Positions 27,058 to 35,369 of a stretch of 64,000 bases of DNA are shown piece by piece. The DNA comes from Oceanobacillus sp. FSL K6-2867. GTDB taxonomy: Bacteria; Bacillota; Bacilli; Bacillales; Amphibacillaceae. Below the pieces are notes generated by a model. The model searched no databases. It was not told where the DNA came from and was given only the letters and a program-made list of their open reading frames with translations. Within the stretch, counting starts at the first letter, position 1. Every line of letters starts with the position of its first letter. Both the position numbers and the translations under genes were made by a program. The stretch lies in contig NZ_CP150144.1 of the NCBI RefSeq assembly GCF_037963145.1, positions 496,001 to 560,000 on the forward strand, in the 5' to 3' direction.

Positions 27058-28647
27058 TTAACGATCTGGACCAGGACGTGAATTACGGTTAATCCGGTCT
27101 GTTTTATTTTTCCCTTGATACCCTGGGCGCCTTTTCATCGCCCACCACGGGGCTCGAACAAAAATATCCTTTAAATTAGAAACTTCTAATGGAGCAACTG
27201 GTGAAAAATATGAAACTCCAAACGACCTCAGCCTTAAAATATAAATTTGTAAGATTAGCACGCCTAAGAAAATGCCATACAGTCCCATAAATCCAGCAAG
27301 AAACATCATTGGAAACCGAAGAATTCGAATGGAGTTAGCTTGTTCATAACCTGGAATAATAAACGAAGCAATCCCAGTAGTTGCCACAATGATCACCATT
27401 GGACTCGAGACAATACCTGCTTCCACAGCAGCCTGACCAATGACCAATGCGCCGACAATACTAACAGCCGATCCAACTGCCCGCGGCAGGCGAACTCCAG
27501 CTTCCCGCAATCCCTCAAATGCAATCTCCATCATTAACGCTTCAATAAGCGCAGGAAAAGGAGTAGCCTCCCGAGCAGCAGCTAAACTAAGTAATAAACT
27601 GGTTGGAAGCATTTCCTGATGAAACGTTGTTACAGCAATATAAATCGATGGTAATAATAAGGAGATAATCAAATTCAAATAACGTAGCATCCTGATAAAC
27701 GAAGCCGTAATATAACGCTGATAGTAATCTTCAGGACTTTGAATCAATTGAAAAAATGTTTGTGGTGCAATCAGACAAAAAGGTGTATTATCAATAATAA
27801 TACCGACATTTCCTTCTAATAAGTTCCCAACAACTCGATCAGGACGTTCTGTATGACCAACTAAAGGAAAAACAGAAAATGGGTTGTCATCGATCAACTC
27901 TTCGATATAGCCGCTTTCTACGATAGCATCAATATCTATTCGATCAATTCGATCATGAATCTCCTGAATTAATGAATCTTCGGCAATTCCTTCAATATAT
28001 GTAATAACAAGATCAGTTTTTGATAAACGTCCAACAGTTTTTTGTTCCATTTTCAGTCTAGGGGTTTTTAATCTTCTGCGGATTAAACTCGTATTCGTTC
28101 GTAAGTTTTCCGTAAAACCATCACGTGGTCCCCGAACAACTACTTCTGATTCCGGCTGTTCAACTGCTCGTTTCTCCCCCCCTTTTATACTTATAAACAG
28201 TGCATCTGTCATTCCATCAATTAATAAAACTGTGTCTCCGGTTAGAATATGATAGGTAACATCTTGCAACTTTTGACCACTGGAAATAGCAGCTGTTGAA
28301 ACGACTCGTTCTAATAGCTGTTTAATTGGAGTAATTCCTGATGATTTTATACCTTGTTCATCCAAATTCAATAACGGCTTTAAAACATCCGCGTCAATTA
28401 ACTGCAGATTAACAAGTCCATCAAAGAAAATAAGCATTCCTTTTTTATTTCCAATATGCAGCTCACGGTAGACGATGTCAGAGGATTTTTCAAATACTGC
28501 TTTTAATTCGGTTAAATCATTCTCTAAATTCCCTGTAAGTATTTCGTTTTGAAATGGACCCGCGTGTTCTTCAAGAGGGTGTTTATTGTTTAAAAATTTA
28601 AATAGCTTATTAATACTTTTAATGATAAAATCACGCCCCCTATTCAA
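27058..28647 (-). CDS. Spore germination receptor A subunit (GerAA/GerKA family)
   Basis: 529 residues. A soluble N-terminal domain (LIFFDGLVN, VLLIDGMTDALFI, EVVVRGPRDGFTENLRTNTSLIRRRLKTP) is followed by a C-terminal membrane domain with about five helices (YLNLIISLLLPSIYIA, FPALIEALMMEIAFE, GIVSSPMVIIVATTGIASFI). The tail is basic. It is the first gene of the operon. The start is uncertain: the TTG at 28647 has no good ribosome site, while AGGGGG inside the frame is 9 bases ahead of ATC and ATT codons. Confidence 0.92.
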   Translation of the reverse strand: MNRGRDFIIKSINKLFKFLNNKHPLEEHAGPFQNEILTGNLENDLTELKAVFEKSSDIVYRELHIGNKKGMLIFFDGLVNLQLIDADVLKPLLNLDEQGIKSSGITPIKQLLERVVSTAAISSGQKLQDVTYHILTGDTVLLIDGMTDALFISIKGGEKRAVEQPESEVVVRGPRDGFTENLRTNTSLIRRRLKTPRLKMEQKTVGRLSKTDLVITYIEGIAEDSLIQEIHDRIDRIDIDAIVESGYIEELIDDNPFSVFPLVGHTERPDRVVGNLLEGNVGIIIDNTPFCLIAPQTFFQLIQSPEDYYQRYITASFIRMLRYLNLIISLLLPSIYIAVTTFHQEMLPTSLLLSLAAAREATPFPALIEALMMEIAFEGLREAGVRLPRAVGSAVSIVGALVIGQAAVEAGIVSSPMVIIVATTGIASFIIPGYEQANSIRILRFPMMFLAGFMGLYGIFLGVLILQIYILRLRSFGVSYFSPVAPLEVSNLKDIFVRAPWWAMKRRPGYQGKNKTDRINRNSRPGPDR

Positions 28648-28753
28648 TCATACACATTATTCTTACCTGGTTAAGGGGTTATTATGTATTGTAATACCGC
28701 ATTTATTAACTACAATAATTAAAATCGTTTGACCCATTTCTATTTCTTTATAC

Positions 28754-28790
28754 TAAAACGGCTTGCAATAAAATGGATAGCAAGCCGCCA
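28754..28790 (-). terminator. Terminator after the SodC-like gene
   Basis: Perfect 8-bp stem CGGCTTGC/GCAAGCCG (28759-28766 with 28780-28787) followed on the minus strand by TTTTAG. Confidence 0.8.
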
Positions 28791-28824
28791 ATTTATTTCG
28801 ATTTATCAGATCCCTGCTGCAACG

Positions 28825-29406
28825 CTATTCTTCTTGTTCCTTATTAAATTCTGTCGGATCTGTCGGAGCGTCTTCTGACTCTCCCCCTCCATCTTCTTTT
28901 GCAATGACACCACATATAATTCTTGCTCCAGAATTTCCGCTTGGCTGACTAACACCATCATCTTGTTTTTCCGTCACAATTAAAGAAGCCCCGCCTCTTT
29001 CAAAAAGCGAATTTTTTCCATCCAGCAATGTAGCCTCTGCAAGCATTAGTTCTATATCAACTAATCCCGCACCGTCTGCTTCAATATTCGGTAAATCACC
29101 AAGATGCGCGCCATCCGGATGCATAAGTCCATGCTCATTTCCTTCTGGATCTAAATGGTTTCCTGAGCTTTTGAAATCTGGGCCTTCACAAGCCGGGTAC
29201 TCATGAACATGTATTCCATGAAACCCTGGTTTTAACCCCTCGAGTGTAAGTTCAATTTGTACACCCTCTGACGTTTCATTTAACAAAGCTGTGCCGACTC
29301 GATCACCAGACCCATTATACATTTCAACTGTCTTACTCGTAATTTCATCTGATGATTGGCAAGCAGTTAACAAAAGTAAAGTAATAAAAATAACTATAAA
29401 ACGCAT
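28825..29406 (-). CDS. Cu/Zn superoxide dismutase-like lipoprotein lacking a copper ligand
   Basis: 193 residues. The lipobox LLTAC gives lipidated Cys16. The Cu/Zn-SOD fold is clear: GIHVHE holds two Cu-ligand histidines (66, 68), GNHLDP holds the bridging histidine (84), HPDGAHLGDLPN holds the zinc ligands His96, His101 and Asp104, and cysteines 73 and 165 can form the conserved disulfide. The fourth Cu ligand is missing: the region that should read V-H-x-x-x-D-D-Y is IVTEKQDDGV, with Thr145 in place of His. The B. subtilis homologue YojM is also known to lack Cu ligands. An acidic tail follows. Dismutase activity is doubtful. Confidence 0.9.
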   Translation of the reverse strand: MRFIVIFITLLLLTACQSSDEITSKTVEMYNGSGDRVGTALLNETSEGVQIELTLEGLKPGFHGIHVHEYPACEGPDFKSSGNHLDPEGNEHGLMHPDGAHLGDLPNIEADGAGLVDIELMLAEATLLDGKNSLFERGGASLIVTEKQDDGVSQPSGNSGARIICGVIAKEDGGGESEDAPTDPTEFNKEQEE

Positions 29407-29467
29407 GTAAAAATCTCCTTCTGCATTCCTTTCTAATCAGTATTTGCAACAAAGGAATAATCTAAAC

Positions 29468-29500
29468 AAAAAAGCCTCCTACTTTTAGAATAGGAGACCT
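29468..29500 (-). terminator. Terminator after the small membrane protein gene
   Basis: CTCCTA/TAGGAG stem with flanking extension and a T run on the minus strand. Confidence 0.75.
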
Positions 29501-29508
29501 TAATTAGG

Positions 29509-29703
29509 TTACGTATGTTCTGTTGTGTGTCGATTATTTTCCAATTGCTGCTGATACTGTTGATTAAATTTTCGCTCATCTCTTCTCGACTTTTTCACCA
29601 TTAAGTACATCGCAACAACTGCTAAAACGATAAAAATGATCAAGGCAATAACAGCTGGAATATATTCCGTCTTATCTTCTGGAAAATAGAGAAACGGCAT
29701 CAT
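29509..29703 (-). CDS. Small single-TM protein of unknown function
   Basis: 64 residues starting MMPFLYFPEDKTEY, one membrane helix (about 14-36) and a highly polar, glutamine-rich basic tail (KKSRRDERKFNQQYQQQLENN). AAGGATGTG lies just upstream. The start could be any of TTG/ATG/ATG at 29706, 29703 or 29700. It is flanked by its own terminator and lies between sodC-like and kapB. I do not recognise the family. Confidence 0.65.
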   Translation of the reverse strand: MMPFLYFPEDKTEYIPAVIALIIFIVLAVVAMYLMVKKSRRDERKFNQQYQQQLENNRHTTEHT

Positions 29704-29822
29704 CAATCTTCACATCCTTCTATAGCAATTATAACAAACTTCTGCTATTAGCCAACTAATGGAATTAAATATTCGCAAATTCGCCCTATTTTTGGCAAAC
29801 TAGAGCTAAGGAAGGTGATTTG

Positions 29823-30227
29823 ATGTCAGAAATTACAATTGGAAGTCCGGTAAAGGCCCATTATCGTTCAGGAACGTATCTTGGTGTCGTGAAAGAGCTG
29901 CGGGGTGAGAATTATCTAGTTGAAGTTTTAGCTGTCCAAAAACATCCATTACAAGGAGACTTGCACAATTATGGGAAACTGGAGGACGTATTTTTCCATG
30001 AACGAAAAGCGTTAGCCTTTCACGAAAAAATGAACGTTAAAAAATCTGCAGTTAAAAGGTATGAGGGGGAAATTCCAGACTATGGCATTTCTTTACAAGA
30101 AGCAGTAGAGATATACAGAGAAAAGCTTGCAGCAGAAGATACTTCATTTAACAGCATGGCACGACAAAAGCTCGATAGTCTGGTGATGACATATTATAAA
30201 AAGTTATATAATCAAGAATTAAGCTAG
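29823..30227 (+). CDS. kapB: Kinase-associated protein B (KapB)
   Basis: 134 residues. It starts MSEITIGSPVKAHYRSGTYLGVV, matching the KapB family (SH3-like barrel at the N-terminus, helical C-terminus with KLDSLVMTYYKKLYNQ). In B. subtilis, KapB supports the sporulation kinase KinB. The ATG at 29823 is 6 bases after GAAGGTG; the TTG at 29820 is less likely. As I recall, B. subtilis kapB is likewise near patB. It ends in a hairpin terminator overlapping the stop codon. Confidence 0.88.
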   Translation: MSEITIGSPVKAHYRSGTYLGVVKELRGENYLVEVLAVQKHPLQGDLHNYGKLEDVFFHERKALAFHEKMNVKKSAVKRYEGEIPDYGISLQEAVEIYREKLAAEDTSFNSMARQKLDSLVMTYYKKLYNQELS

Positions 30228-30253
30228 AGAAAAACTTATCCTCTAGCTTTTTT
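30221..30253 (+). terminator. Terminator overlapping the kapB stop codon
   Basis: AAGCTAGAG pairs with CTCTAGCTT and is followed by TTTTT. The TAG stop is inside the left arm. Confidence 0.85.
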
Positions 30254-30294
30254 CTAACCATAGCAAGCATGTAGTCGCTTACCTTAATTTCAAC

Positions 30295-30558
30295 TTATTC
30301 ACCTAAGTGTTCTTTAATAACTTCAGCAACACCGTTTAATGCTTCTTCTTCATCATTTCCATTTGCAATAATTTCGATTTCAGACCCTTTAGGGATACCT
30401 AGTGACATAACGCCCATAATCGATTTTAAGTTAACTTTCTTACCTTTATATGAAATTTCAACTTCAGAATCATATTGGCCAGCTTTATTAACTAATAATG
30501 TTGCAGGTCTAGCATGTACACCAGTTTCAGCAGTAATTGTAAATGTTTGTGACTTCAT
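30295..30558 (-). CDS. ptsH: Phosphocarrier protein HPr
   Basis: 87 residues. His15 lies in GVHARPAT and is the PEP-dependent phosphorylation site; Ser46 lies in [12 protein letters not shown] and is the HPr kinase regulatory site. The presence of His15 rather than glutamine distinguishes it from Crh. It is the general PTS phosphocarrier and, when serine-phosphorylated, a CcpA co-repressor. It is unusual here in standing alone, with no ptsI next to it. A perfect palindrome lies between its promoter and its start (30609-30625). Confidence 0.95.
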   Translation of the reverse strand: MKSQTFTITAETGVHARPATLLVNKAGQYDSEVEISYKGKKVNLKSIMGVMSLGIPKGSEIEIIANGNDEEEALNGVAEVIKEHLGE

Positions 30559-30608
30559 TTAAATCCATCCTTCCAAATCTATTTATCATATTTTTTCTAA
30601 CATTTATG

Positions 30609-30625
30609 TTATGTGATTCACATAA
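30609..30625. promoter_or_regulatory. Perfect 17-bp palindrome in the ptsH leader, candidate operator
   Basis: TTATGTGA-T-TCACATAA. On the minus strand a perfect TATAAT (30641-30636) is just upstream, so the palindrome would cover about +4 to +20 of the transcript, a classic repressor position. The deoD gene is divergent and begins 146 bases away. The regulator is unknown. Confidence 0.55.
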
Positions 30626-30770
30626 ACCTACTCCTATTATATACAATTACAGTAATTAATGAAAGAAATAAGCAAAAAAAAATCGAATACAGTGGATATT
30701 TGTCTTTCGCCACATGTTATGATAACGTAACGTTGAAAAGAATTGCTTTCGATACAAGGAGGAAAAATAA

Positions 30771-31478
30771 ATGAGTGTTCACATAGGTGCTAAACAAGGT
30801 GAAATTGCAGATAAAATACTTTTGCCTGGGGATCCCCTTCGTGCAAAATATATTGCAGAAACGTACTTAGAAGATGCTAAAATTTACAATGAAGTACGTG
30901 GTATGCTGGGCTATACTGGAACCTATAAAGGAGAACGTGTTTCTGTACAAGGTACAGGAATGGGTGTACCTTCCATTTCCATTTATGTTAACGAGCTAAT
31001 ACAAAGCTATGATGTGAAAAAATTAATTCGTGTTGGCACATGTGGAGCTATTCAAAAAGATGTCAAGGTTCGCGATATTATTTTAGGACAAGGGGCAACA
31101 ACAGATTCACAAATGAACCGATTAATTTTTAATGGCATTGACTATGCGCCAATAGCAGATTTTGAATTACTTAAGAATACGTATGATGCAGGTATTGAAA
31201 AAGGTCTTAACCTTCGTGTTGGCAATATTTTTACAAGTGACACATTCTATCGTGATAATGCAAAAGAAGTGAACGAGCTGCTTGCCAAGTACAACGTTTT
31301 AGCTATTGAAATGGAATCAACAGCACTTTATACCCTTGCAGCAAAATACGGACGCAAGGCTCTGTCTGTACTTACTGTTTCTGACCACATCTTAACCGGA
31401 GAAGAAACTACAGCAATGGAACGCCAAACAACCTTCAATGATATGATGGAAATTGCATTGGATGCAATTATTAAATAG
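30771..31478 (+). CDS. deoD: Purine nucleoside phosphorylase, hexameric type (DeoD)
   Basis: 235 residues. Splits purine (deoxy)ribonucleosides with phosphate in salvage. It begins [30 protein letters not shown], with the phosphate/His motif; [20 protein letters not shown] is near 56-75, [12 protein letters not shown] near 87-98 and [14 protein letters not shown] near 176-189, followed by the base-binding [10 protein letters not shown] with its Asp. AAGGAGG precedes the ATG. It is a single gene. Confidence 0.96.
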   Translation: MSVHIGAKQGEIADKILLPGDPLRAKYIAETYLEDAKIYNEVRGMLGYTGTYKGERVSVQGTGMGVPSISIYVNELIQSYDVKKLIRVGTCGAIQKDVKVRDIILGQGATTDSQMNRLIFNGIDYAPIADFELLKNTYDAGIEKGLNLRVGNIFTSDTFYRDNAKEVNELLAKYNVLAIEMESTALYTLAAKYGRKALSVLTVSDHILTGEETTAMERQTTFNDMMEIALDAIIK

Positions 31479-31491
31479 TTCTATACGTTTA

Positions 31492-31520
31492 AGGCAGCTT
31501 TTTTAATGGCTGTCTTTTTA
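31492..31520 (+). terminator. Weak terminator after deoD
   Basis: AAGGCAGC pairs with GCTGTCTT (one G-U) and is followed by TTTT. It is immediately followed by the BirA-like operator. Confidence 0.55.
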
Positions 31521-31573
31521 ATGTCAACTAATAATTAAATTAGGTTGACAATGTGATGTATTCCACTTATTAT
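31521..31573 (+). promoter_or_regulatory. bioY promoter overlapped by a BirA-type operator
   Basis: TGTCAAC (31522-31528), 15 bases, then GTTGACA (31544-31550) forms the inverted repeat with the spacing of the BirA box (TGTTAAC-N15-GTTAACA). The right arm contains the -35 box TTGACA (31545-31550); TATTAT (31568-31573) follows at 17 bases. Biotinyl-AMP-bound BirA should block this promoter when biotin is plentiful. Confidence 0.8.
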
Positions 31574-31596
31574 TTTGTTATAAGGGGGATTTTTAC

Positions 31597-32193
31597 ATGA
31601 AAAAATTACGTCCTATTGACTTAACGTTTGGGGCTATGTTTGTTTGTTTAATGGCAATCGGGGCGAATATTACTGTTTGGTTTCCATTTTTGGCGATTCC
31701 GATTGGAGGAGCAACCGTTCCGGTATCTTTACAAACCTTTTTTGCTATCTTAGCCGGGATGATGCTCGGCAGAAAACTTGGTACGGTATCCATGGTGGTT
31801 TATGCCTTGCTTGGAGCAGCAGGGTTACCTATCTTTGCTGGTTTAAAAGGCGGAATCTTTCAATTCATTAGCCCAACCGGAGGATTTATATTTTCTTTTA
31901 TATTAATTGCCTTTTTTGTTGGCTGGATGACAGAAGGTCGAAAAATACGCACTGTCCCATACTTTATCTTTGCTGCAATTATCGGTTTGGCGATTAATTA
32001 TGGTGTTGGAACTACGTATATGTATTTGGCAATGAATACATGGCTCGATTTATCGATCTCCTATACTGTTGCATGGGCTGGAATGGTGCCTTTCCTGATT
32101 AAAGATGCAATGTTATCGGTTATTGCTGCCCTTTTCATGCTAAGCCTCGCTAAAAGAATTCCTTCAACCTTAAAGAATGTAAACACCCAATAA
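31597..32193 (+). CDS. bioY: Biotin ECF transporter S component BioY
   Basis: 198 residues with six membrane helices. It starts MKKLRPIDLTFGAMFVCLMAIGANI, and has the BioY signatures VPVSLQTFFAILAGMMLGRKLG (about 46-67) and ALLGAAGLPIFAGLKGGIFQFISPTGGFI (about 74-102). The product binds biotin and works with the shared ECF energising module. Control by BirA is indicated by the operator just upstream. It corresponds in position to yuiG of B. subtilis. Confidence 0.95.
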   Translation: MKKLRPIDLTFGAMFVCLMAIGANITVWFPFLAIPIGGATVPVSLQTFFAILAGMMLGRKLGTVSMVVYALLGAAGLPIFAGLKGGIFQFISPTGGFIFSFILIAFFVGWMTEGRKIRTVPYFIFAAIIGLAINYGVGTTYMYLAMNTWLDLSISYTVAWAGMVPFLIKDAMLSVIAALFMLSLAKRIPSTLKNVNTQ

Positions 32194-32315
32194 TGCCTAT
32201 GCTATAGACATCCGTTTACCTTGTCACATCTCTATGGTAAAATAACAGCAATATGACACCAGCAGTTATGCAGAGATGATCAGGAAATTGCAGTAGGAAG
32301 GATGTTTTATAGCTT

Positions 32316-32792
32316 ATGGAGTTATTTTTAAATTTCCCTTTGTGGGCAGCTTTAACAGCAATTGTTTTTGCTCAAGTTATTAAAATTCCAATTAAATTGA
32401 TCTTTACAAGAGAGTTTCAGCCTGGCCTTGCATTTAGTACTGGTGGAATGCCCAGCAGTCATTCTGCTGCCGTAACTGCACTGACAACTGCTATCGGTAT
32501 CATTGAAGGGGTCACATCAAGTGTATTTGCACTTGCATGTATCTTTAGTGTGATTACGATGTTTGATGCTTCAGGTGTACGAAGGCAAGCTGGAGAGCAT
32601 GCAGCGGTGCTTAATCGATTAATTAAAGACTTTCAGTATTTTACAGAAAGTGCGAAGGATTGGAATAAAAAAGAAGAATATGAGAAACGCAGAGAGTTGA
32701 AGGAGCTTTTAGGTCATCAGCCAATTGAAGTATTTTTTGGCGGTTTAACTGGAATTGGAATTGCTTTCTTTCTCTATTCGTTTTTTCAATAA
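32316..32792 (+). CDS. yuiD: Divergent PAP2-family membrane protein YuiD
   Basis: 158 residues. An acid phosphatase/vanadium haloperoxidase-related family (DUF212) with four membrane segments. The conserved STGGMPSSHSAAVTALTTAIG (about 43-63) and FDASGVRRQAGEHAAVLN (about 85-102) are both present. The enzymatic activity is not established for this branch. As in B. subtilis it is next to yuiC and yuiB but faces them. Confidence 0.9.
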   Translation: MELFLNFPLWAALTAIVFAQVIKIPIKLIFTREFQPGLAFSTGGMPSSHSAAVTALTTAIGIIEGVTSSVFALACIFSVITMFDASGVRRQAGEHAAVLNRLIKDFQYFTESAKDWNKKEEYEKRRELKELLGHQPIEVFFGGLTGIGIAFFLYSFFQ

Positions 32793-32805
32793 TAAAGATC
32801 ATTGA

Positions 32806-32840
32806 AAAACTCCCGATTATTGGATTTCGGGAGTTTTATT
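32806..32840. terminator. Terminator between yuiD and yuiC
   Basis: AAAACTCCCGA pairs perfectly with TCGGGAGTTTT, with T and A runs on both sides. Confidence 0.85.
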
Positions 32841-32893
32841 ATTGTCTAGGAAATTAAACGTCAGTACCGGGCGCTTGCGCTTTTGTTCTTTCA

Positions 32894-33556
32894 TTAACCT
32901 TCGTTAAATTGCTGTCTGAATACTTGCATCGCTTCATTTTCATTTAATTCCATGAGCTCTTTTTCTGTCAATTCTCCATCGCCCATTTCAACGACATAAA
33001 CTTCTAGTTCCCTTTTCCCCCACTGTGCGTAAACATCATCAACCGTGTCATAAAACAAATCGATTTTATTTCCTTTTATTGCACTTCCTTTGTCGGCAAC
33101 AACACCATAGCCATAATTAGGTATATAAAGAATTGTTCCTATGGGGTAAACCGTTAAGTCTGCAGCAATGGTAGAATACAAGTCTCTCTTCACTTTAACA
33201 CCTGAAAATGTAATCCCATATTCAGGATGTTCTTCTGTTTTTCCTGTCGATTCAATTCCAGCAGTGTAACCAGTCGCTACAACTGTAGCTATTGGATACT
33301 GTTCAAAATCAATTGCTTCCTCAATCGTTTGCTTTGCTTCAATTTCATCACTTGAAATATAACGCTGCTTCGCTTTGGTAAGGTTGAGCTCTTTCTGTTC
33401 TAACGCTGATTGTCTGAGCTCCGCTGCCTTTGCTGTCCCAGTACCCGACTTCACATGTTCTTCCCCAGCATTTGAAATGGTTCCCATCAGCTGAATAAAT
33501 AAAATCATAATAAGCGTTAACATTCCAGCATGCCAAATAAAACTTTTGATTTTCAT
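32894..33556 (-). CDS. yuiC: 3D domain-containing protein YuiC (putative muralytic transglycosylase)
   Basis: 220 residues. An N-terminal signal anchor (about 8-28) is followed by a helical linker with many charged residues and a C-terminal 3D domain: [58 protein letters not shown], with the three conserved aspartates that name the domain (ADKGSA, KIDLF, DT). Related proteins (YuiC, Sps) are minimal MltA-like lytic transglycosylases. It should act on cell wall outside the membrane. Confidence 0.9.
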   Translation of the reverse strand: MKIKSFIWHAGMLTLIMILFIQLMGTISNAGEEHVKSGTGTAKAAELRQSALEQKELNLTKAKQRYISSDEIEAKQTIEEAIDFEQYPIATVVATGYTAGIESTGKTEEHPEYGITFSGVKVKRDLYSTIAADLTVYPIGTILYIPNYGYGVVADKGSAIKGNKIDLFYDTVDDVYAQWGKRELEVYVVEMGDGELTEKELMELNENEAMQVFRQQFNEG

Positions 33557-33697
33557 AATAACACCTCTTGGATGTCATCATTTCCAATCTAGTAAAATTT
33601 TATTCATCAACCTATTAGAAAACGAATTGACATGGCAAAACATTTTTCAATAATCTCTTTACTTCTAATTAATTATGTATACAAGTTAAGGCTGCCA

Positions 33698-34009
33698 CTA
33701 AAACATACGATACCCGCTTTTACGCAGGATTCTTATGACGATGCCGGAAACAATTGCTCCAGCAAGTCCAGAGGCAAGAATTACGATATCAGCAATCTTC
33801 AAACTCATCAATTCTTGACCTAGTTGCGAAAATGCAGCATTTGTATTTGTAAAATATTCCTTTGTTGATAGTTTATCGATAATCATAATGACAACTAACG
33901 GATAAAGGAATGCCATCAGCCATGTTCTTCTTAATAGCATATTTAGAATGAACGCGATTCCGAAAAAAATAACAAAATATAAAATAATGGAAACGATTAA
34001 TTGGATCAC
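33698..34009 (-). CDS. yuiB: Integral membrane protein YuiB
   Basis: 103 residues from a GTG at 34009 that follows AGGGGAG by 8 bases; the longer frame from 34048 (TTG) has no ribosome site. The product has three hydrophobic segments (LIVSIILYFVIFFGIAFILNMLL, MAFLYPLVVIMII, IVILASGLAGAIVSGIVIRIL) and the RRTWLMAFLYP segment typical of YuiB. Its function is unknown. A yuiA gene, which lies beside yuiB in B. subtilis, is not seen. Confidence 0.85.
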   Translation of the reverse strand: MIQLIVSIILYFVIFFGIAFILNMLLRRTWLMAFLYPLVVIMIIDKLSTKEYFTNTNAAFSQLGQELMSLKIADIVILASGLAGAIVSGIVIRILRKSGYRMF

Positions 34010-34072
34010 TCCACTAACTCCCCTCATGTAATCGATGTAGGCATACAACTGTCATTTTATAATAAATAACGA

Positions 34073-34108
34073 AAAAAGCAAAGGCTGTACGCTTCCTTTG
34101 CTTTTTTT
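34073..34108 (-). terminator. Terminator after yumB
   Basis: AAAAAAGCAAAGG pairs with CCTTTGCTTTTTT around a 10-base loop. Confidence 0.88.
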
Positions 34109-34131
34109 ATGATAGCTTGCATATTTTAATT

Positions 34132-35346
34132 CTAGTAAAAGATGTTAAATTTTCCTTTTTTCACTAAAAGACCAATTCCACCTAATTTCAATAGGTAACG
34201 ATTATCACTCATCTTCTTCATAACTGTAGCTTTCCAGCCAAATAATTTGCGCCCAAACACCTCAGCGATTGCATCATCATGACCTAATGATGCGATAGTA
34301 CCTAATAAGTTAGGCTCAAAAGATTGCAGCTCTTCGCCACGTACTGAAGCTCTGACGTTATGTGCAACCGTACCTGATTCCTGAATTGCTATTTGGGCAG
34401 TTGGCGGATAAGGTCTCCCAGTCTGCTCATTCATAATTAACGCACAATCTCCAATAACAAACACATCATCATAATCAGGTGTGCGCATATCTTTACGAAC
34501 TTCTACCTTACCGCGATTTGTTGAAAATCCAGACTGCTCCACAATTGAATTTGCTTTTACTCCTGCTGCCCAGACAGTTGTCATTGTCGGAATCTCGGTA
34601 AGCTTTCCGTCTTTTTCGTATACAATACTATCTGTATTACATTCTTTCAGCATTGCTCCATTAATAAATTCTACACCACGAGCTGATAAAGAGTTCACAG
34701 CATATTCTACAAGCTCTTCATCAAACCCAGGCAGGATTGTAGGTGCTCCCTCAACAACAATAACTCTCACCTGTGTTTTTTCAATGTCATATTCCGCACA
34801 GAGTTCTGGAATTCGATTGATTAATTCACCAGCAAACTCAATTCCAGTGAATCCACCCCCACCAATAACAATATTTAAACGTGCATTATTCTTTTCAAGC
34901 TCATTATGATAGTTTGCAAAATTATATTCCAAATGCTCTCTAACTAAGCGAGCACTATTAATATTATTTATCATTAACGCATTTTCTTCAAGACCAGGAA
35001 TGCCAAATGTAGCTGATTCAAATCCTAATCCGATAACAAGTACATCATATTTCAATTCAGAATTTGCTAATTTCACTATTTTTTCTTCAGGCTTTATACT
35101 GATTACTTCATCTAAGACAATATTAACTTTCCTTGAATTAATAATATCTTTAATCTTAATTTTTGTTCGGTCTGGATGGAGAGTTCCTGCAGCATTTTCA
35201 TGAAGCCAGGTCGCTTGGTAGTGGTAATCATTTTTATTTACAAGGGTTATTTCTGCTTCATTCATATGCATCGTTCTCTGTAACTTCGACGCTGTCATCA
35301 TCCCACCATAACCTGCACCTAAAATTACAATGTGTGGTTTATTCAT
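34132..35346 (-). CDS. yumB: Type II NADH dehydrogenase-like protein YumB
   Basis: 404 residues. FAD motif HIVILGAGYGGMMTASKLQR near 4-23; a second dinucleotide-binding motif ARLNIVIGGGGFTGIEFAGEL near 153-173; and the C-terminal FAD motif DYDDVFVIGDCALI followed by PYPPTAQIAIQESG, which is the quinone-site segment of NDH-2 enzymes. The likely role is transfer of electrons from NADH to menaquinone without proton pumping, consistent with the men genes in the same window. A Rex-like site lies just upstream of its predicted promoter. It is divergent from yumC. Confidence 0.92.
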   Translation of the reverse strand: MNKPHIVILGAGYGGMMTASKLQRTMHMNEAEITLVNKNDYHYQATWLHENAAGTLHPDRTKIKIKDIINSRKVNIVLDEVISIKPEEKIVKLANSELKYDVLVIGLGFESATFGIPGLEENALMINNINSARLVREHLEYNFANYHNELEKNNARLNIVIGGGGFTGIEFAGELINRIPELCAEYDIEKTQVRVIVVEGAPTILPGFDEELVEYAVNSLSARGVEFINGAMLKECNTDSIVYEKDGKLTEIPTMTTVWAAGVKANSIVEQSGFSTNRGKVEVRKDMRTPDYDDVFVIGDCALIMNEQTGRPYPPTAQIAIQESGTVAHNVRASVRGEELQSFEPNLLGTIASLGHDDAIAEVFGRKLFGWKATVMKKMSDNRYLLKLGGIGLLVKKGKFNIFY

Positions 35347-35369
35347 TTTTATTCACGACTCCATTTTTT

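Noticed and set aside
31543..31573. bioY leader as a riboswitch
   Set aside because: The gap is short and is fully explained by a BirA operator and promoter; no aptamer-like structure is seen.
32864..32890. GGCGCTTGCGCTTTTG sequence after yuiD
   Set aside because: It looks like a common short sequence of Bacillaceae genomes, seen only once in this form here; not enough to call a repeat.
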